Source: Actinoalloteichus_B caeruleus
GTDB taxonomy: Bacteria; Actinomycetota; Actinomycetes; Mycobacteriales; Pseudonocardiaceae
Direction: 5' to 3' (one strand)
Length of the DNA stretch: 64,000 nt
Assembly: GCF_000718005.1 (NCBI RefSeq)
Contig: NZ_JODV01000010.1
Part shown: positions 7,694-16,182 of the stretch, one piece after another
Position numbering within the stretch: position 1 is the stretch's first letter
Layout: each line of letters opens with the position of its first letter
The notes under the pieces: generated by a model
The model's input: only the letters and a program-made list of their open reading frames with translations
What the model was told of the DNA's origin: nothing
The model's database searches: none
Translations under genes and position numbers: made by a program

Positions 7694-8995
7694 TCATCCC
7701 GGGTCCGCCGGGTGGCGGGCCGGCGCGGCGGGCCGCCCCCGTCCGCGGCCGGGGGACCGCGTCGCCGAGTCCGCATCGGGCTGTCCTCCGTCGTCCGCGC
7801 CAGGGGGGTCCGCGCCATCGGAGGAGGCGGTGGGTCGGCGGCCTACCAGCAGGAGCACCGTCGCCAGCGCGCAGAAGCCCACGGCGATCAGGAACACGGC
7901 GGGGCTGTACCCCGGGACCACCAGCGGTGCGAGGATGCCGACGGTGGAACCGACCTGCACCAGCGCGGTGTAGAGCGCGGCCCCGCCGCCCATGCCCGAC
8001 GCCAGCGCCTCCCCCAGGATCACCAGACCGATGCTCTGGAAGCCGGCCGCGAACACCGCGTAGACCACCTGGGACAGGACCAGGACGGGGTAGCCGGCGT
8101 CGACGACGATCATGAGGAACGACGCGAGCCCGACGAGCGAGACCACGACCAGCGCGGGTCTGCTGCCGAACCGGTCGCTGGCGGCGGCGATCGGCACGAG
8201 GACCGCGAACTCCACGACGGCGGTCACCGCGAACAGCGCGGACACCCCGCTGGAACCGATCCCCGCGTCGTTGGCGTACAACGGCAGGTACACGCCCCGC
8301 AGGCTGTCGGCGGCCCGCAGCGACAACACCGCGATCGCCGCCGTCACCACCAGCGCCCGGGAGGGACGCCACCGGGCCCCGGCCGCCGCCGGACCGACCT
8401 GGTCCGCCTGCCGCTCGGGAGCCGGCCGTCCGGACAGCGGGAGCCAGGCGACGGCCACGTTGAGCAACGCCAGGCCGACCGCCACCCCCACCGGCCCCAG
8501 CAGCGGGCTGGTGGTGACCCGTTCCGCCTCGGCGGCCACCGCGAACACCCCGAGGCCGGCGACGTACCCGGCGACGTACCGGATGCGCAGGGAGCTGACC
8601 GTCCGCGCCACCGAACGCGACGAGTAGTGGTGCGCCATCGCCACGTACTGCGGGTACACCAGGCTCATCGCCATCACGGCCATGCCCGCCGGGTAGCGGG
8701 CCGCCGTCTCGGCGGTCACCGCCAGCGCGACCAGGCCCAGGGCGGAGACCCCGGCGCTGCCCGCCACCGCCCACCGGGAGGAACCGCGGCGCAGCACCCG
8801 GCCGACGGTCAGGTTCAGCACGGCGGCGGCCAGGGCGTTGAGCACGAAGAACAACGCGATCTCGCCCTTGCCCGCTCCACGGTCGGCCAGGAACAGGGGG
8901 AGGGCGACGCTCACCAGGCCGGTGAAGGTCGCGTTGGCGAGCAGCCCGATCCCCACCGCCGCCGGCAGCGCGCGCCCGACGCGGGTCCCGCGCAT
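7694..8995 (-). CDS. MFS exporter
   Basis: A 433-residue major facilitator with about twelve hydrophobic segments and a Gly/Pro/Asp-rich C-terminal tail of roughly 45 residues that is likely disordered. The start ATG overlaps the stop of the preceding gene in the sequence TGATG, so translation is coupled to the nucleotidyltransferase-fold gene. In a phosphonate operon it is the natural candidate for product export and resistance. No substrate-specific motif is recognised. Confidence 0.85.
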   Translation of the reverse strand: MRGTRVGRALPAAVGIGLLANATFTGLVSVALPLFLADRGAGKGEIALFFVLNALAAAVLNLTVGRVLRRGSSRWAVAGSAGVSALGLVALAVTAETAARYPAGMAVMAMSLVYPQYVAMAHHYSSRSVARTVSSLRIRYVAGYVAGLGVFAVAAEAERVTTSPLLGPVGVAVGLALLNVAVAWLPLSGRPAPERQADQVGPAAAGARWRPSRALVVTAAIAVLSLRAADSLRGVYLPLYANDAGIGSSGVSALFAVTAVVEFAVLVPIAAASDRFGSRPALVVVSLVGLASFLMIVVDAGYPVLVLSQVVYAVFAAGFQSIGLVILGEALASGMGGGAALYTALVQVGSTVGILAPLVVPGYSPAVFLIAVGFCALATVLLLVGRRPTASSDGADPPGADDGGQPDADSATRSPGRGRGRPAAPARHPADPG

Positions 8996-10608
8996 CAGGC
9001 CGGTCCGACGTCCAGCCGCAGCGGGAGGATCGCGGCGCCGTCCGTCTCGGCCCACCCGAGGCGTTGCCGGCGGATCCCCGCCAGCAGGACCATCCCCCGG
9101 CCCGGCCCCGGACAGCCGCCCAACCGCCGCCACGGGATCCGCACCCGCAGCACGTCCCGGCCACCGGTGCGCTCCGCCGAGCGGCCGACCGGTTCGGTGT
9201 CCGCCGGGGAGGTCAGCGAGTAGTCGTCGAACAGGAGCTCGCCGGTCGCGGCGGTGTGGAAGAACTCGAAGCGGTGGTCGCCGAAGTTCAGCGACAACGC
9301 GGTCATGTGGCCGTCGGCCGCGGCGGGGGTGGACAGCACCACCGACAGCGCCCCGTCGTCGGCCGACAGCTCACCGACGACGTCGAAGGGCCCGGTCCGG
9401 CCAGGGCGGAACACGCTGCGGTCCAGGTCGGTGGACGTCCCGGCGCCCACGCTGATCCTCGTCGGCTCCGAGGAGCGCGGCACGGCGACGGTGGAGCCCC
9501 CGATCGCCGCCAGCACCTCCTCGTGCTCCCGGGTGCGGACGACGAGCTCAGCCGGCCGCCAACCGGGGTCGACGAGGAACCCCTCCACACCGTCCCACCA
9601 CAGGTCCACGGGGAAGAACCGGTCCGAGGGCGCGGGCAGGGAGCAGCCCGGGGGCACCGGGTCCCGGCCCAGCAGGTCGACGGAGAGCGCGCGGACGAAG
9701 GACACCACGTCCTCGGCGCCGAACCGCGTGACCAGCTCGGCGAACACGGCGACGTCGAACCCTGGGAGCGCGCACATGTCGGCGACGGCGGCGATCTCGT
9801 CGAGGCGCACGGTGCCCAGCGGCACCGGGAGGACCGCGCGGATGTAGTCGCCGTAGAGGTGGCACGCCTGCACCACCACCGCCGCCTCCGGGCGCAGCAC
9901 GCGGGGCGCACCCGGCATCCCGGTGCCCTCCACCAGGTGGTCGACCAGGTCGCCGTGCAGGATCCGGTGTTCCCCCAACGTCTCGTGGTGCACCCACTGA
10001 CCGGGGTGGGCTCGCGGGTCGCAGTCCTCCGGCGTCGTCCTGGTGCGCCACCTGGGCACCGGGTAGTAGGAGTGCACCTCGACCATGCCGTGTTCCGGAG
10101 CGACCAGTCGTGCGTACTCGTCGAGGATCTCCCGAGGGCCCTTCGGCACCAGGCCGAACCGGTCGGCCGAGGTGACGAAGCCGGCCGGGTCGGCGACGAC
10201 GACGTCGAGGTCGCCGCTGTGGCGCACCGCGCGTTCCTCGCCGGTCAACGCGAGCAGGGTGAACCCCTTGAGGGGGACCATCGAGCGGGAGCGGTCCCGG
10301 CCCGCGGTGGCCTCGTCGAGGACCGTCGCCAACGCGGCCCGCCGGTCCATCGCGGCCCGGATCCCGGTCAGCCGGTCGGTGAGCGCCGAGACCAGGTCCG
10401 GTGGCACGCGCACCGACTCGACCCGCACCCGGTGCAGGAACCGGGCGTCGAGCCGGTGCGCGTGCAGCGCATGGGCGAAGGCGGTCGTGTCGACGTCATC
10501 GAGGGTGGGACGCGGTACGTCCCCGCCAGCCGACCAGGCCAGCGCGTCCACGAGGGAATTCCCGGAGCTCACCGTCGCAGCGTTCCCCGGCGGGGCGGAC
10601 GCGGTCAA
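8995..10608 (-). CDS. Nucleotidyltransferase-fold protein (NTP_transf_5-like)
   Basis: About 537 residues. The N-terminal half matches the uncharacterised nucleotidyltransferase family PF14907: VPLKGFTLLAL, then an arginine and SGDLDVVVAD, the GD-x-D metal site. The C-terminal ~170 residues look like a beta-sandwich and are not recognised. Members of PF14907 accompany several natural-product clusters and their reactions are mostly unknown. The start is unsure: a TTG at 10606-10608 opens the frame, while an in-frame GTG about 40 nt downstream has a GGGGAACG ahead of it. Nucleotide activation of a phosphonate, as in FR-900098 and phosphinothricin biosynthesis, is one possible role (inference). 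Confidence 0.7.
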   Translation of the reverse strand: MTASAPPGNAATVSSGNSLVDALAWSAGGDVPRPTLDDVDTTAFAHALHAHRLDARFLHRVRVESVRVPPDLVSALTDRLTGIRAAMDRRAALATVLDEATAGRDRSRSMVPLKGFTLLALTGEERAVRHSGDLDVVVADPAGFVTSADRFGLVPKGPREILDEYARLVAPEHGMVEVHSYYPVPRWRTRTTPEDCDPRAHPGQWVHHETLGEHRILHGDLVDHLVEGTGMPGAPRVLRPEAAVVVQACHLYGDYIRAVLPVPLGTVRLDEIAAVADMCALPGFDVAVFAELVTRFGAEDVVSFVRALSVDLLGRDPVPPGCSLPAPSDRFFPVDLWWDGVEGFLVDPGWRPAELVVRTREHEEVLAAIGGSTVAVPRSSEPTRISVGAGTSTDLDRSVFRPGRTGPFDVVGELSADDGALSVVLSTPAAADGHMTALSLNFGDHRFEFFHTAATGELLFDDYSLTSPADTEPVGRSAERTGGRDVLRVRIPWRRLGGCPGPGRGMVLLAGIRRQRLGWAETDGAAILPLRLDVGPA

Positions 10609-10656
10609 TTGGTGCGGTGAGGTGTTGGAGAATCGCTCAATGTTCGTGGAGCCCGA

Positions 10657-11778
10657 CTACAGCGACGCGGCGTAGAGTTCCTCGACCAGGGTGGCGTCGG
10701 GCCGGTCGATCGGATCGTTGGCCAGGTTTCCCGAAACCCCCGAGACGAGGGAGTCCAGATCGGATTTCCGGAATCCGTGGTCGGTGAGCCGGGACGAGAT
10801 ACCGATTCTCCTGGTGAGTTCGCCGACGGCGTCGGGAACCGAATCCGCCGCCACGAACCGGGCCAACCGGTCGAACCGTTCCGGGGCGTGCGAATAGGCG
10901 CGTTCCATCCAGGCCGGGTACACGCAGGCCAGTCCTCGGCCGTGCGAGATGTCCACCCGGGGCACCGCCCCCATGCCCTGTTGCAGCCGGTGCGGCAGGC
11001 AGGTGCTCGCCGTGGCGACGTTGCACCCGCCGAGCAGCGAGGCCAACGCGAGCCCCTCCCGCACCTCCGGGCCGGTGTCACCGGCCACCGCCCTCGGCAG
11101 GTGTTCGGTGATCAGCTCCACCGCCGCCTCGGCGAACCGGTCACTGATCGGGTTGGCCCGGCGGGCGACGTAGCTCTCCACCGCGTGGGCGAGGGCGTCG
11201 AACCCGGAGTCGGCCACGACGGCGGTGGGGGCGCTGACGAGGAGGTCGGGGTCGACGATCGCGGAGACGGGGAAGAGGTCGTCGCCCCGGACACCCGACC
11301 GGAAGGAGACGGCCTCGTCGGTGATGATCGCGCCCTTGGTCACCTCGGAACCGCTGCCGGCGGTCGTGGGGACCGCCACCACGGGCAGGCTCCCCGGGGT
11401 CCTGGGCAGCACCGACCCGATCAGCGGGCGGACCGAGGTGTGCGGGACGGTGACCGCCGCGGCCTTCGCCGCGTCCAACGCGCTGCCCCCACCGAGACCG
11501 ACGACCACCTCGCACTTCTCCCGCCTGGCCAGCCGCGCCGCCGCGTCCACCTCCGCCGCCAGGGGGTTGGGGGAGACCCCGTCGAACAGCACCACCGACA
11601 CCCCGGCCGAGGTGAGGCTGTGCAGGGCGCGGTCCAGCACCCCGTGTCGGCGCATGGCCGTCCGGCCGCACACCAGCAGGGCCTGGCGGCCGTGCGCCGA
11701 GGTGATCTCCCCCAGTTCGGCCAACCGGCCCCTGCCGAAGGCCACGGAGGTCGGCACCAGGTGGTCGAAGGTCAGCAT
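10657..11778 (-). CDS. Iron-containing alcohol dehydrogenase (phosphonoacetaldehyde-reductase-like)
   Basis: A 373-residue group III Fe-dependent alcohol dehydrogenase. GLGGGSALDAAK binds the nucleotide pyrophosphate and TTAGSGSE follows. Metal ligands are visible as Asp in the GFDALAHAVESY region, its histidine, and later histidines in LPHRL and ISHGRG. Enzymes of this family (PhpC, FomC and related) reduce phosphonoacetaldehyde in other phosphonate clusters. No decarboxylase is present here to make phosphonoacetaldehyde, so the substrate is more likely phosphonolactaldehyde or a related aldehyde. Its start lies 1 nt past the PGK-like stop, with GGGAGATGAG as the ribosome site. Confidence 0.9.
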   Translation of the reverse strand: MLTFDHLVPTSVAFGRGRLAELGEITSAHGRQALLVCGRTAMRRHGVLDRALHSLTSAGVSVVLFDGVSPNPLAAEVDAAARLARREKCEVVVGLGGGSALDAAKAAAVTVPHTSVRPLIGSVLPRTPGSLPVVAVPTTAGSGSEVTKGAIITDEAVSFRSGVRGDDLFPVSAIVDPDLLVSAPTAVVADSGFDALAHAVESYVARRANPISDRFAEAAVELITEHLPRAVAGDTGPEVREGLALASLLGGCNVATASTCLPHRLQQGMGAVPRVDISHGRGLACVYPAWMERAYSHAPERFDRLARFVAADSVPDAVGELTRRIGISSRLTDHGFRKSDLDSLVSGVSGNLANDPIDRPDATLVEELYAASL

Positions 11779-11779
11779 C

Positions 11780-13012
11780 TCATCTCCCGTCGTCGTCGTC
11801 CCGCAGCGCGTCGAGCACCGCGCAACCGCCCTCGGCCAGGTACCGCAGCGCCGAGCCGCCGCCCGTCGACGTCGGCCCGGACCAGGGGAGCTCGGCCACC
11901 GTGTCCCCGCCCAGCAGCACCACGTCGTCCCGAGCTCCGGCGAGCCGGGTCAACACCTGGTCGCTGGCCCGCCGGTGCCCGGCCCGGTAGGCGCTGGGGG
12001 GACCCGCGACCACAGCGCGCCCCCCGCCCCCCACGAGCCGGTCCAGGGCGGCGAGCGCCCAGGGCAGCACCGTGAAGTCGACGACGGCGTACCCCGGGGG
12101 CACGCCGTCGTCCGGGCGGCGCGGGTCGAGCCGCAGCCAGCGGGCTTCGCCGTACCCCCCGGAACCGTCGGGCCGGGCCACCGCGACCTCCTCGGGCAGG
12201 TGCAGAGCGTCGGGGGCGGCCGCCGCCAACACCTCGGCGGCGACCTCCACCGCACGGGCGGGGGAGTCGCCGAGCACCGACTCGGCCACCGGGTGGCCCC
12301 GCGCGGCCAGCAGGCAGTTCAGCACGGCCCCGCCGGGGATGACCAGGTCGTAGGCGCTGCCCAGCCGGCGGAGGCCGACCTCCACCTTCTCCTGCTTGCG
12401 CCCGCCCACGACGGCCACCGAGAACCGGGTGGGATCGCGGCCAGCCCACGGTCCGAGCAGCGTGAGCTCCCGGACCAGGCTGTCGGCGGCCCAGCCGGGC
12501 AGCAGACCGAGGAGGCCGGTGGTGGAGGCGTGGCGGCGGTGCGCCTTGGAGAAGCCACCCATCGCCACCCGCTCCCCGAGCGCGGCGAACTCCACGGCCA
12601 GGTCGGGGTCGTTCCGCTCCTCGCCGGCGTGCAGCCGCGTGTTGCCGAAGAGCGCGATCTCCCCGTCCCGGAGCGCCGCGGCCGCCGCCCGCGCCTCGGG
12701 GCCGGTCGACCAGGGCAGGTACCGCACCGGGCCGCCCAACCGGCCGCCCAGGTAGGTGGCGAGGTCACCGAGGTGCCGGGCGCTGCCGTCCGCGTGCCGG
12801 CCCTGGTGGGTCAGCAGGGCGACCCGGGCGCCGGCCCCGCTCAGCCGAGCCAGGTCCGCCAGTTCGGTGTCGACCCGGCCCAGGCCGCCCGGCCCGTCGG
12901 CGACGTTGAAACCGGCTGAGAAGATCCACCGTTGACCGGCGGCGAGCGGTTCGTCCGCCAGCAGGCGCACCCCGGCGAGCCCCGGTGGGATCGCGGAGGC
13001 CCCCGAGGTCAC
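11780..13012 (-). CDS. Phosphoglycerate-kinase-like enzyme of phosphonate biosynthesis
   Basis: A 410-residue protein with the whole phosphoglycerate kinase fold. The basic patch that grips 3-phosphoglycerate is kept: the HxGR of THQGR (H69, R72), NTR (R126) and AHRRHAS (around R159). GGRKQEK (203-209) keeps both lysines of the GGAKVxDK motif, and the C-terminal STGGG ATP/hinge motif is present. The usual N-terminal RVDFNVP reads SAGFNVA, so the arginine and aspartate are lost. The GTG start overlaps the ArgC-like stop as GTGA. The best reading is ATP-dependent phosphorylation of the carboxylate of phosphonolactate, the C-P isostere of 3-phosphoglycerate. A housekeeping glycolytic role is unlikely in this context. 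Confidence 0.85.
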   Translation of the reverse strand: MTSGASAIPPGLAGVRLLADEPLAAGQRWIFSAGFNVADGPGGLGRVDTELADLARLSGAGARVALLTHQGRHADGSARHLGDLATYLGGRLGGPVRYLPWSTGPEARAAAAALRDGEIALFGNTRLHAGEERNDPDLAVEFAALGERVAMGGFSKAHRRHASTTGLLGLLPGWAADSLVRELTLLGPWAGRDPTRFSVAVVGGRKQEKVEVGLRRLGSAYDLVIPGGAVLNCLLAARGHPVAESVLGDSPARAVEVAAEVLAAAAPDALHLPEEVAVARPDGSGGYGEARWLRLDPRRPDDGVPPGYAVVDFTVLPWALAALDRLVGGGGRAVVAGPPSAYRAGHRRASDQVLTRLAGARDDVVLLGGDTVAELPWSGPTSTGGGSALRYLAEGGCAVLDALRDDDDGR

Positions 13013-14109
13013 GGCGCGTACGCCCGGAGCCCGGTGGTGTCCGGCAGCCCCACCATCACGTTCATGTTCTGCACGGCGGACCCCGCCGCCCCCTTGCCCA
13101 GGTTGTCGATCACCGACACCACCTTGATCACCGACCGCGCCGGGTCGTGGTCGACGCCGAGGTGGCAGTAGTTGGTGCCGACCACGTTGGACAACCTCGG
13201 GTAGGCGCCGTACTCCTTGGCGTTGGCGCCTCCCCGCTTCTCCAGGTCGTTGACCAGCACGAAGTGTTCCCCGGAGTGGTCGGAGCCGTACCGGCCCAGG
13301 TACCGCGCGGTCAGCGCCTCCCGGCTCAGCCCGTCGCGGTGCTCGGGTGGGACGAGGACGGTGATCTGGGCCAGGATGCCGCGCGCGAAGGCGCCGTGCG
13401 CCGTGCTCATGACCACGTCGACCGGTCCACCCGCCAGGCGCCCCAGGTGGAGCTCGAGCTCCCCGCTGTGCCGGTGGCCCTCCAGGCTGTAGGGCAGCAT
13501 CGACCCGAACACCTCGGCGTGGTGCAGGTCCCGGGTGGGTTTGGCGCTCGCCCCGGTGGTCCCGTTGACCGCGTGGACGTGGACGGAGCCGGCGGACCCG
13601 AGCAGTCCCTCCTCGGCCAGGGGCAGCAACCCCAGCAGCACCGAGATGACGTAGCACCCCGGGTTCGCCACCAGGCGGGCCTCGGGGAGGCGGTCGCGAA
13701 CCAGTTCCGTCACCCCGAACACCGCCTCGGGCAACAGCTCCGGGCTGCTGTGCGGGCGGGCGTAGATCCGTTCGTACAGCGCCGGGTCCGGGAACCGGAA
13801 GTCGGCGCTGAGGTCGACGACTCGGGTACCCCGGCGCAGCAGTTCGGGTGCCATCCCCATCGCCTCGCCCGCCGGGACGCAGAGGAACACGACGTCCAGC
13901 GCACCGGCCCGTTCGACCAGGGCGTCGAGGTGGACGAACTCCAACCCGCTGCCCAGCAGGTTCGGGTGGACGGCCGCGAACGACCGCGTGGTGTCCCTGG
14001 CGGCGGGGACGATCTCACCGACCTCGGGGTGTCCCAGCAGCAGCCGGCACAGTTCCCGTCCCGCCCAGCCGGTGGCCCCGACGACCCCGACCCGCAGCCT
14101 GCCTGTCAC
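13009..14109 (-). CDS. ArgC-like acyl-phosphate reductase
   Basis: A 366-residue member of the N-acetyl-gamma-glutamyl-phosphate reductase/ASD family. The NADP-binding GATGWAGREL is at 11-20, the catalytic cysteine is in NPGCY (Cys152), and the HRH motif appears as GHRHSGE. The family reduces acyl phosphates to aldehydes. It sits directly upstream of, and overlaps by 4 nt, the kinase that would make an acyl phosphate. No argB, argJ or argD is near, so arginine biosynthesis is not the likely job. I infer reduction of phosphonolactoyl phosphate to phosphonolactaldehyde. Confidence 0.85.
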   Translation of the reverse strand: MTGRLRVGVVGATGWAGRELCRLLLGHPEVGEIVPAARDTTRSFAAVHPNLLGSGLEFVHLDALVERAGALDVVFLCVPAGEAMGMAPELLRRGTRVVDLSADFRFPDPALYERIYARPHSSPELLPEAVFGVTELVRDRLPEARLVANPGCYVISVLLGLLPLAEEGLLGSAGSVHVHAVNGTTGASAKPTRDLHHAEVFGSMLPYSLEGHRHSGELELHLGRLAGGPVDVVMSTAHGAFARGILAQITVLVPPEHRDGLSREALTARYLGRYGSDHSGEHFVLVNDLEKRGGANAKEYGAYPRLSNVVGTNYCHLGVDHDPARSVIKVVSVIDNLGKGAAGSAVQNMNVMVGLPDTTGLRAYAP

Positions 14110-14116
14110 CGCGACA

Positions 14117-15154
14117 TCACCCTTCCCTCGTCCCTGTCCTGATCACGACCTTGCCGACGGTCCCGTCCGCCCGGTCCGCCAACGCGAACGCCTCCGCCGC
14201 CTCCGCCAGCTCGACGGTGTGGGTGACCAGTGCGCGGGGATCGACCAGTCCCCGCTCCACCCAACCGATGACCTCGGCGAAGTCCTCGGGCGTGGACAGC
14301 GCGGACCCGGTCACGGTGAGTTCCCGGCCGACGAGCGCGTTGGCGTCGACCGCCGCCGGGCCGGGGAAGTAGCTCACCACCACGACCTGCCCACCCGGCC
14401 TGGTCATCGCCGCGGCCTGGTCCAGCACTCCCGGGTGGCCGGAGGCGACGAAGGTGACACCGGCCGGGCCGGCGCGTTCCGCTACCTCCGCCTGGTCCTC
14501 CTCGGCCGCGTCCACGTAGCGGTCCGCGCCCACCGCCCGCGCGAGCCGTCCCTTGGCGGGGCCCAGGTCCACGCAGGTCACCGTCGCCCGCCACGACCGG
14601 CGCACGGCCAGCACGCAGGCCAGGCCGATCGACCCGGAGCCCAGGACCGCCACCGACGGGTCGGGACGCGCGAGACCGACCGCGTGCCGACCGATCGTCA
14701 GCGGCTCGACCAGGGCGCCCGCCACCGGGTCGACGTGCTCGGCGAGCCGGAAGGTCATGTTCTCCCGCAGCACGACGTACTCGGCGAGGGAACCCTCCCA
14801 GCCCCGGTGGCTCAGGTTCGCGCGGTCGGAACACAGGTGCGCCGCCCCGCCCCGGCACGCCGCGCACCGGTCGCACGGGGAGAAGGCGGCGGAACAGACC
14901 AGATCCCCCGGGGCGAAGCCGGTCACCTGGGCACCGACCTGTTCGACCACCCCGCAGAGCTCGTGCCCGAGCACGACGGGGGCGGTCTTGTAGGGGTGCG
15001 TGCCCCGGTAGGCGGCGAGGTCGGAGCCGCACACACCGCTGGCGAGCACGCGGACCAACAGCTCCGCCGGGCCCATCGCCGGGATAGGGACCCTGCGGTT
15101 GCGGATGCTCCGCACCCCGTCGAGCACGGCGGCCCTCATGGTCGCCGTGGTCAC
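14117..15154 (-). CDS. Zinc-dependent alcohol dehydrogenase
   Basis: A 345-residue medium-chain dehydrogenase of the threonine/sorbitol dehydrogenase type. GVCGSD and GHELCG carry the catalytic zinc ligands. The structural zinc lobe CDRCAACRGGAAHLC has four cysteines, and VLGSGSIG is the Rossmann loop. It overlaps the upstream dehydrogenase gene by 4 nt and sits 7 nt before the ArgC-like gene, so it is a full member of the operon. It would oxidise or reduce an alcohol of the phosphonate, perhaps the secondary hydroxyl of phosphonolactate-derived compounds. The exact step cannot be assigned. Confidence 0.85.
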   Translation of the reverse strand: MTTATMRAAVLDGVRSIRNRRVPIPAMGPAELLVRVLASGVCGSDLAAYRGTHPYKTAPVVLGHELCGVVEQVGAQVTGFAPGDLVCSAAFSPCDRCAACRGGAAHLCSDRANLSHRGWEGSLAEYVVLRENMTFRLAEHVDPVAGALVEPLTIGRHAVGLARPDPSVAVLGSGSIGLACVLAVRRSWRATVTCVDLGPAKGRLARAVGADRYVDAAEEDQAEVAERAGPAGVTFVASGHPGVLDQAAAMTRPGGQVVVVSYFPGPAAVDANALVGRELTVTGSALSTPEDFAEVIGWVERGLVDPRALVTHTVELAEAAEAFALADRADGTVGKVVIRTGTREG

Positions 15155-16170
15155 CCGGGGACCCCGCCGCCCGCGGTGACGGCCGCCCCGGCCGGTAACG
15201 CCCCGGGCGCTGTTCCCCCGAACTCCTCGGTGGCCAGTTCCACCACCCGCTGACCGATGCGTTCCTGGGTGTCCACCGTCATCGCCCCGATGTGCGGGGT
15301 GATGACCACGTTGTCCAGTTCCCGCAGGAGCGTGCGGCCCTCACCGGCGGGCACGTCGGTCGCCGCGCCCGCGAGGCGGCCCGCCCGCAGGGCGTCGACG
15401 AGGTGGTCCTCGTCCACCACCCCGGCCCGGGCCACGTTGACGAGCACGGCGTCCCGGCGCATCATCGCCAGCTCCGCCGCCCCGATCAGCCCCCGGGTGT
15501 CCTCGGTCAGGGGCAGGGCGAGGCAGACCACGTCCGAGGTGGCCAGCAGCTCGGGCAGTTCGGTGAGGACCACGCCCAGCTCGGCCAGCTCGGCGGCCCG
15601 ACGCGGACCGGGGCGGCCGACCGTCCCCAGCCGCCGCATGCCGAAACCCGCCCCGATGCGGGCGATCCGGGACCCGATGGCGCCGACCCCGACGATGCCG
15701 AGCGTCCGCCCACCCAGTTCCACCCCGAGCAGGTCGTCCTTCCGCCACGCGCCACCCCTGACCTGCCGGTCGGCCAGGGCCACCCGCCGCACCACCCCCA
15801 GCAGCAGGCCGAAGGCCAGCTCGGCGACCGCCTGCGCCGAGGCGTTCGGGATGTTGACCACCCGGACACCGGCGAGTTCCGCGGCGACCATGTCGATGTT
15901 GTCGGTCCCGACCCCGGCGCGGATCACCAGGCGCAGCGACGGCGCCGCGGCGAAGACGGCGGCCGGGAGCCGGACGCCGCTGCGGAGGACGACGACGTGG
16001 GCGTCGCCGACCAGTTCCCGCAGCACGTCGGGTTCGGGTCGCAGGCGGACGACGACGGTGAAGTCCTCCCGGAGCCGTCGGATCGCGCTGTCCGCGATCG
16101 GGTCGAGCACGAGGACGGTGGGGCGGGGCCCACCACCGCCGTGGTCGTCGGGAGCTGTGGGCACGGTCAT
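15151..16170 (-). CDS. D-2-hydroxyacid dehydrogenase, phosphoglycerate-dehydrogenase-like
   Basis: A 339-residue NAD-dependent D-2-hydroxyacid dehydrogenase with no C-terminal ACT domain. GVGAIGSRIA is the nucleotide loop, NVARAGVVDE carries the substrate-binding arginine, and ITPHIGA carries the catalytic histidine. It follows the mutase by 12 nt. Phosphoglycerate dehydrogenase interconverts 3-phosphoglycerate and phosphohydroxypyruvate, whose C-P mimics are phosphonolactate and phosphonopyruvate. It could therefore reduce the mutase product and pull its unfavourable equilibrium. PhpE of the phosphinothricin pathway is a known family member with a different phosphonate substrate. The assignment is inference from family and position. 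Confidence 0.85.
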   Translation of the reverse strand: MTVPTAPDDHGGGGPRPTVLVLDPIADSAIRRLREDFTVVVRLRPEPDVLRELVGDAHVVVLRSGVRLPAAVFAAAPSLRLVIRAGVGTDNIDMVAAELAGVRVVNIPNASAQAVAELAFGLLLGVVRRVALADRQVRGGAWRKDDLLGVELGGRTLGIVGVGAIGSRIARIGAGFGMRRLGTVGRPGPRRAAELAELGVVLTELPELLATSDVVCLALPLTEDTRGLIGAAELAMMRRDAVLVNVARAGVVDEDHLVDALRAGRLAGAATDVPAGEGRTLLRELDNVVITPHIGAMTVDTQERIGQRVVELATEEFGGTAPGALPAGAAVTAGGGVPG

Positions 16171-16182
16171 GGTGGCCTCCCC

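Noticed and set aside
11780..14109. Glycolytic pgk and arginine argC
   Set aside because: No gap, tpi, argJ, argB or argD is near, the PGK N-terminal motif is altered, and both genes overlap phosphonate genes.
15151..16170. Housekeeping serA
   Set aside because: It lacks the ACT and intervening domains of typical actinobacterial SerA and lies inside the phosphonate operon.
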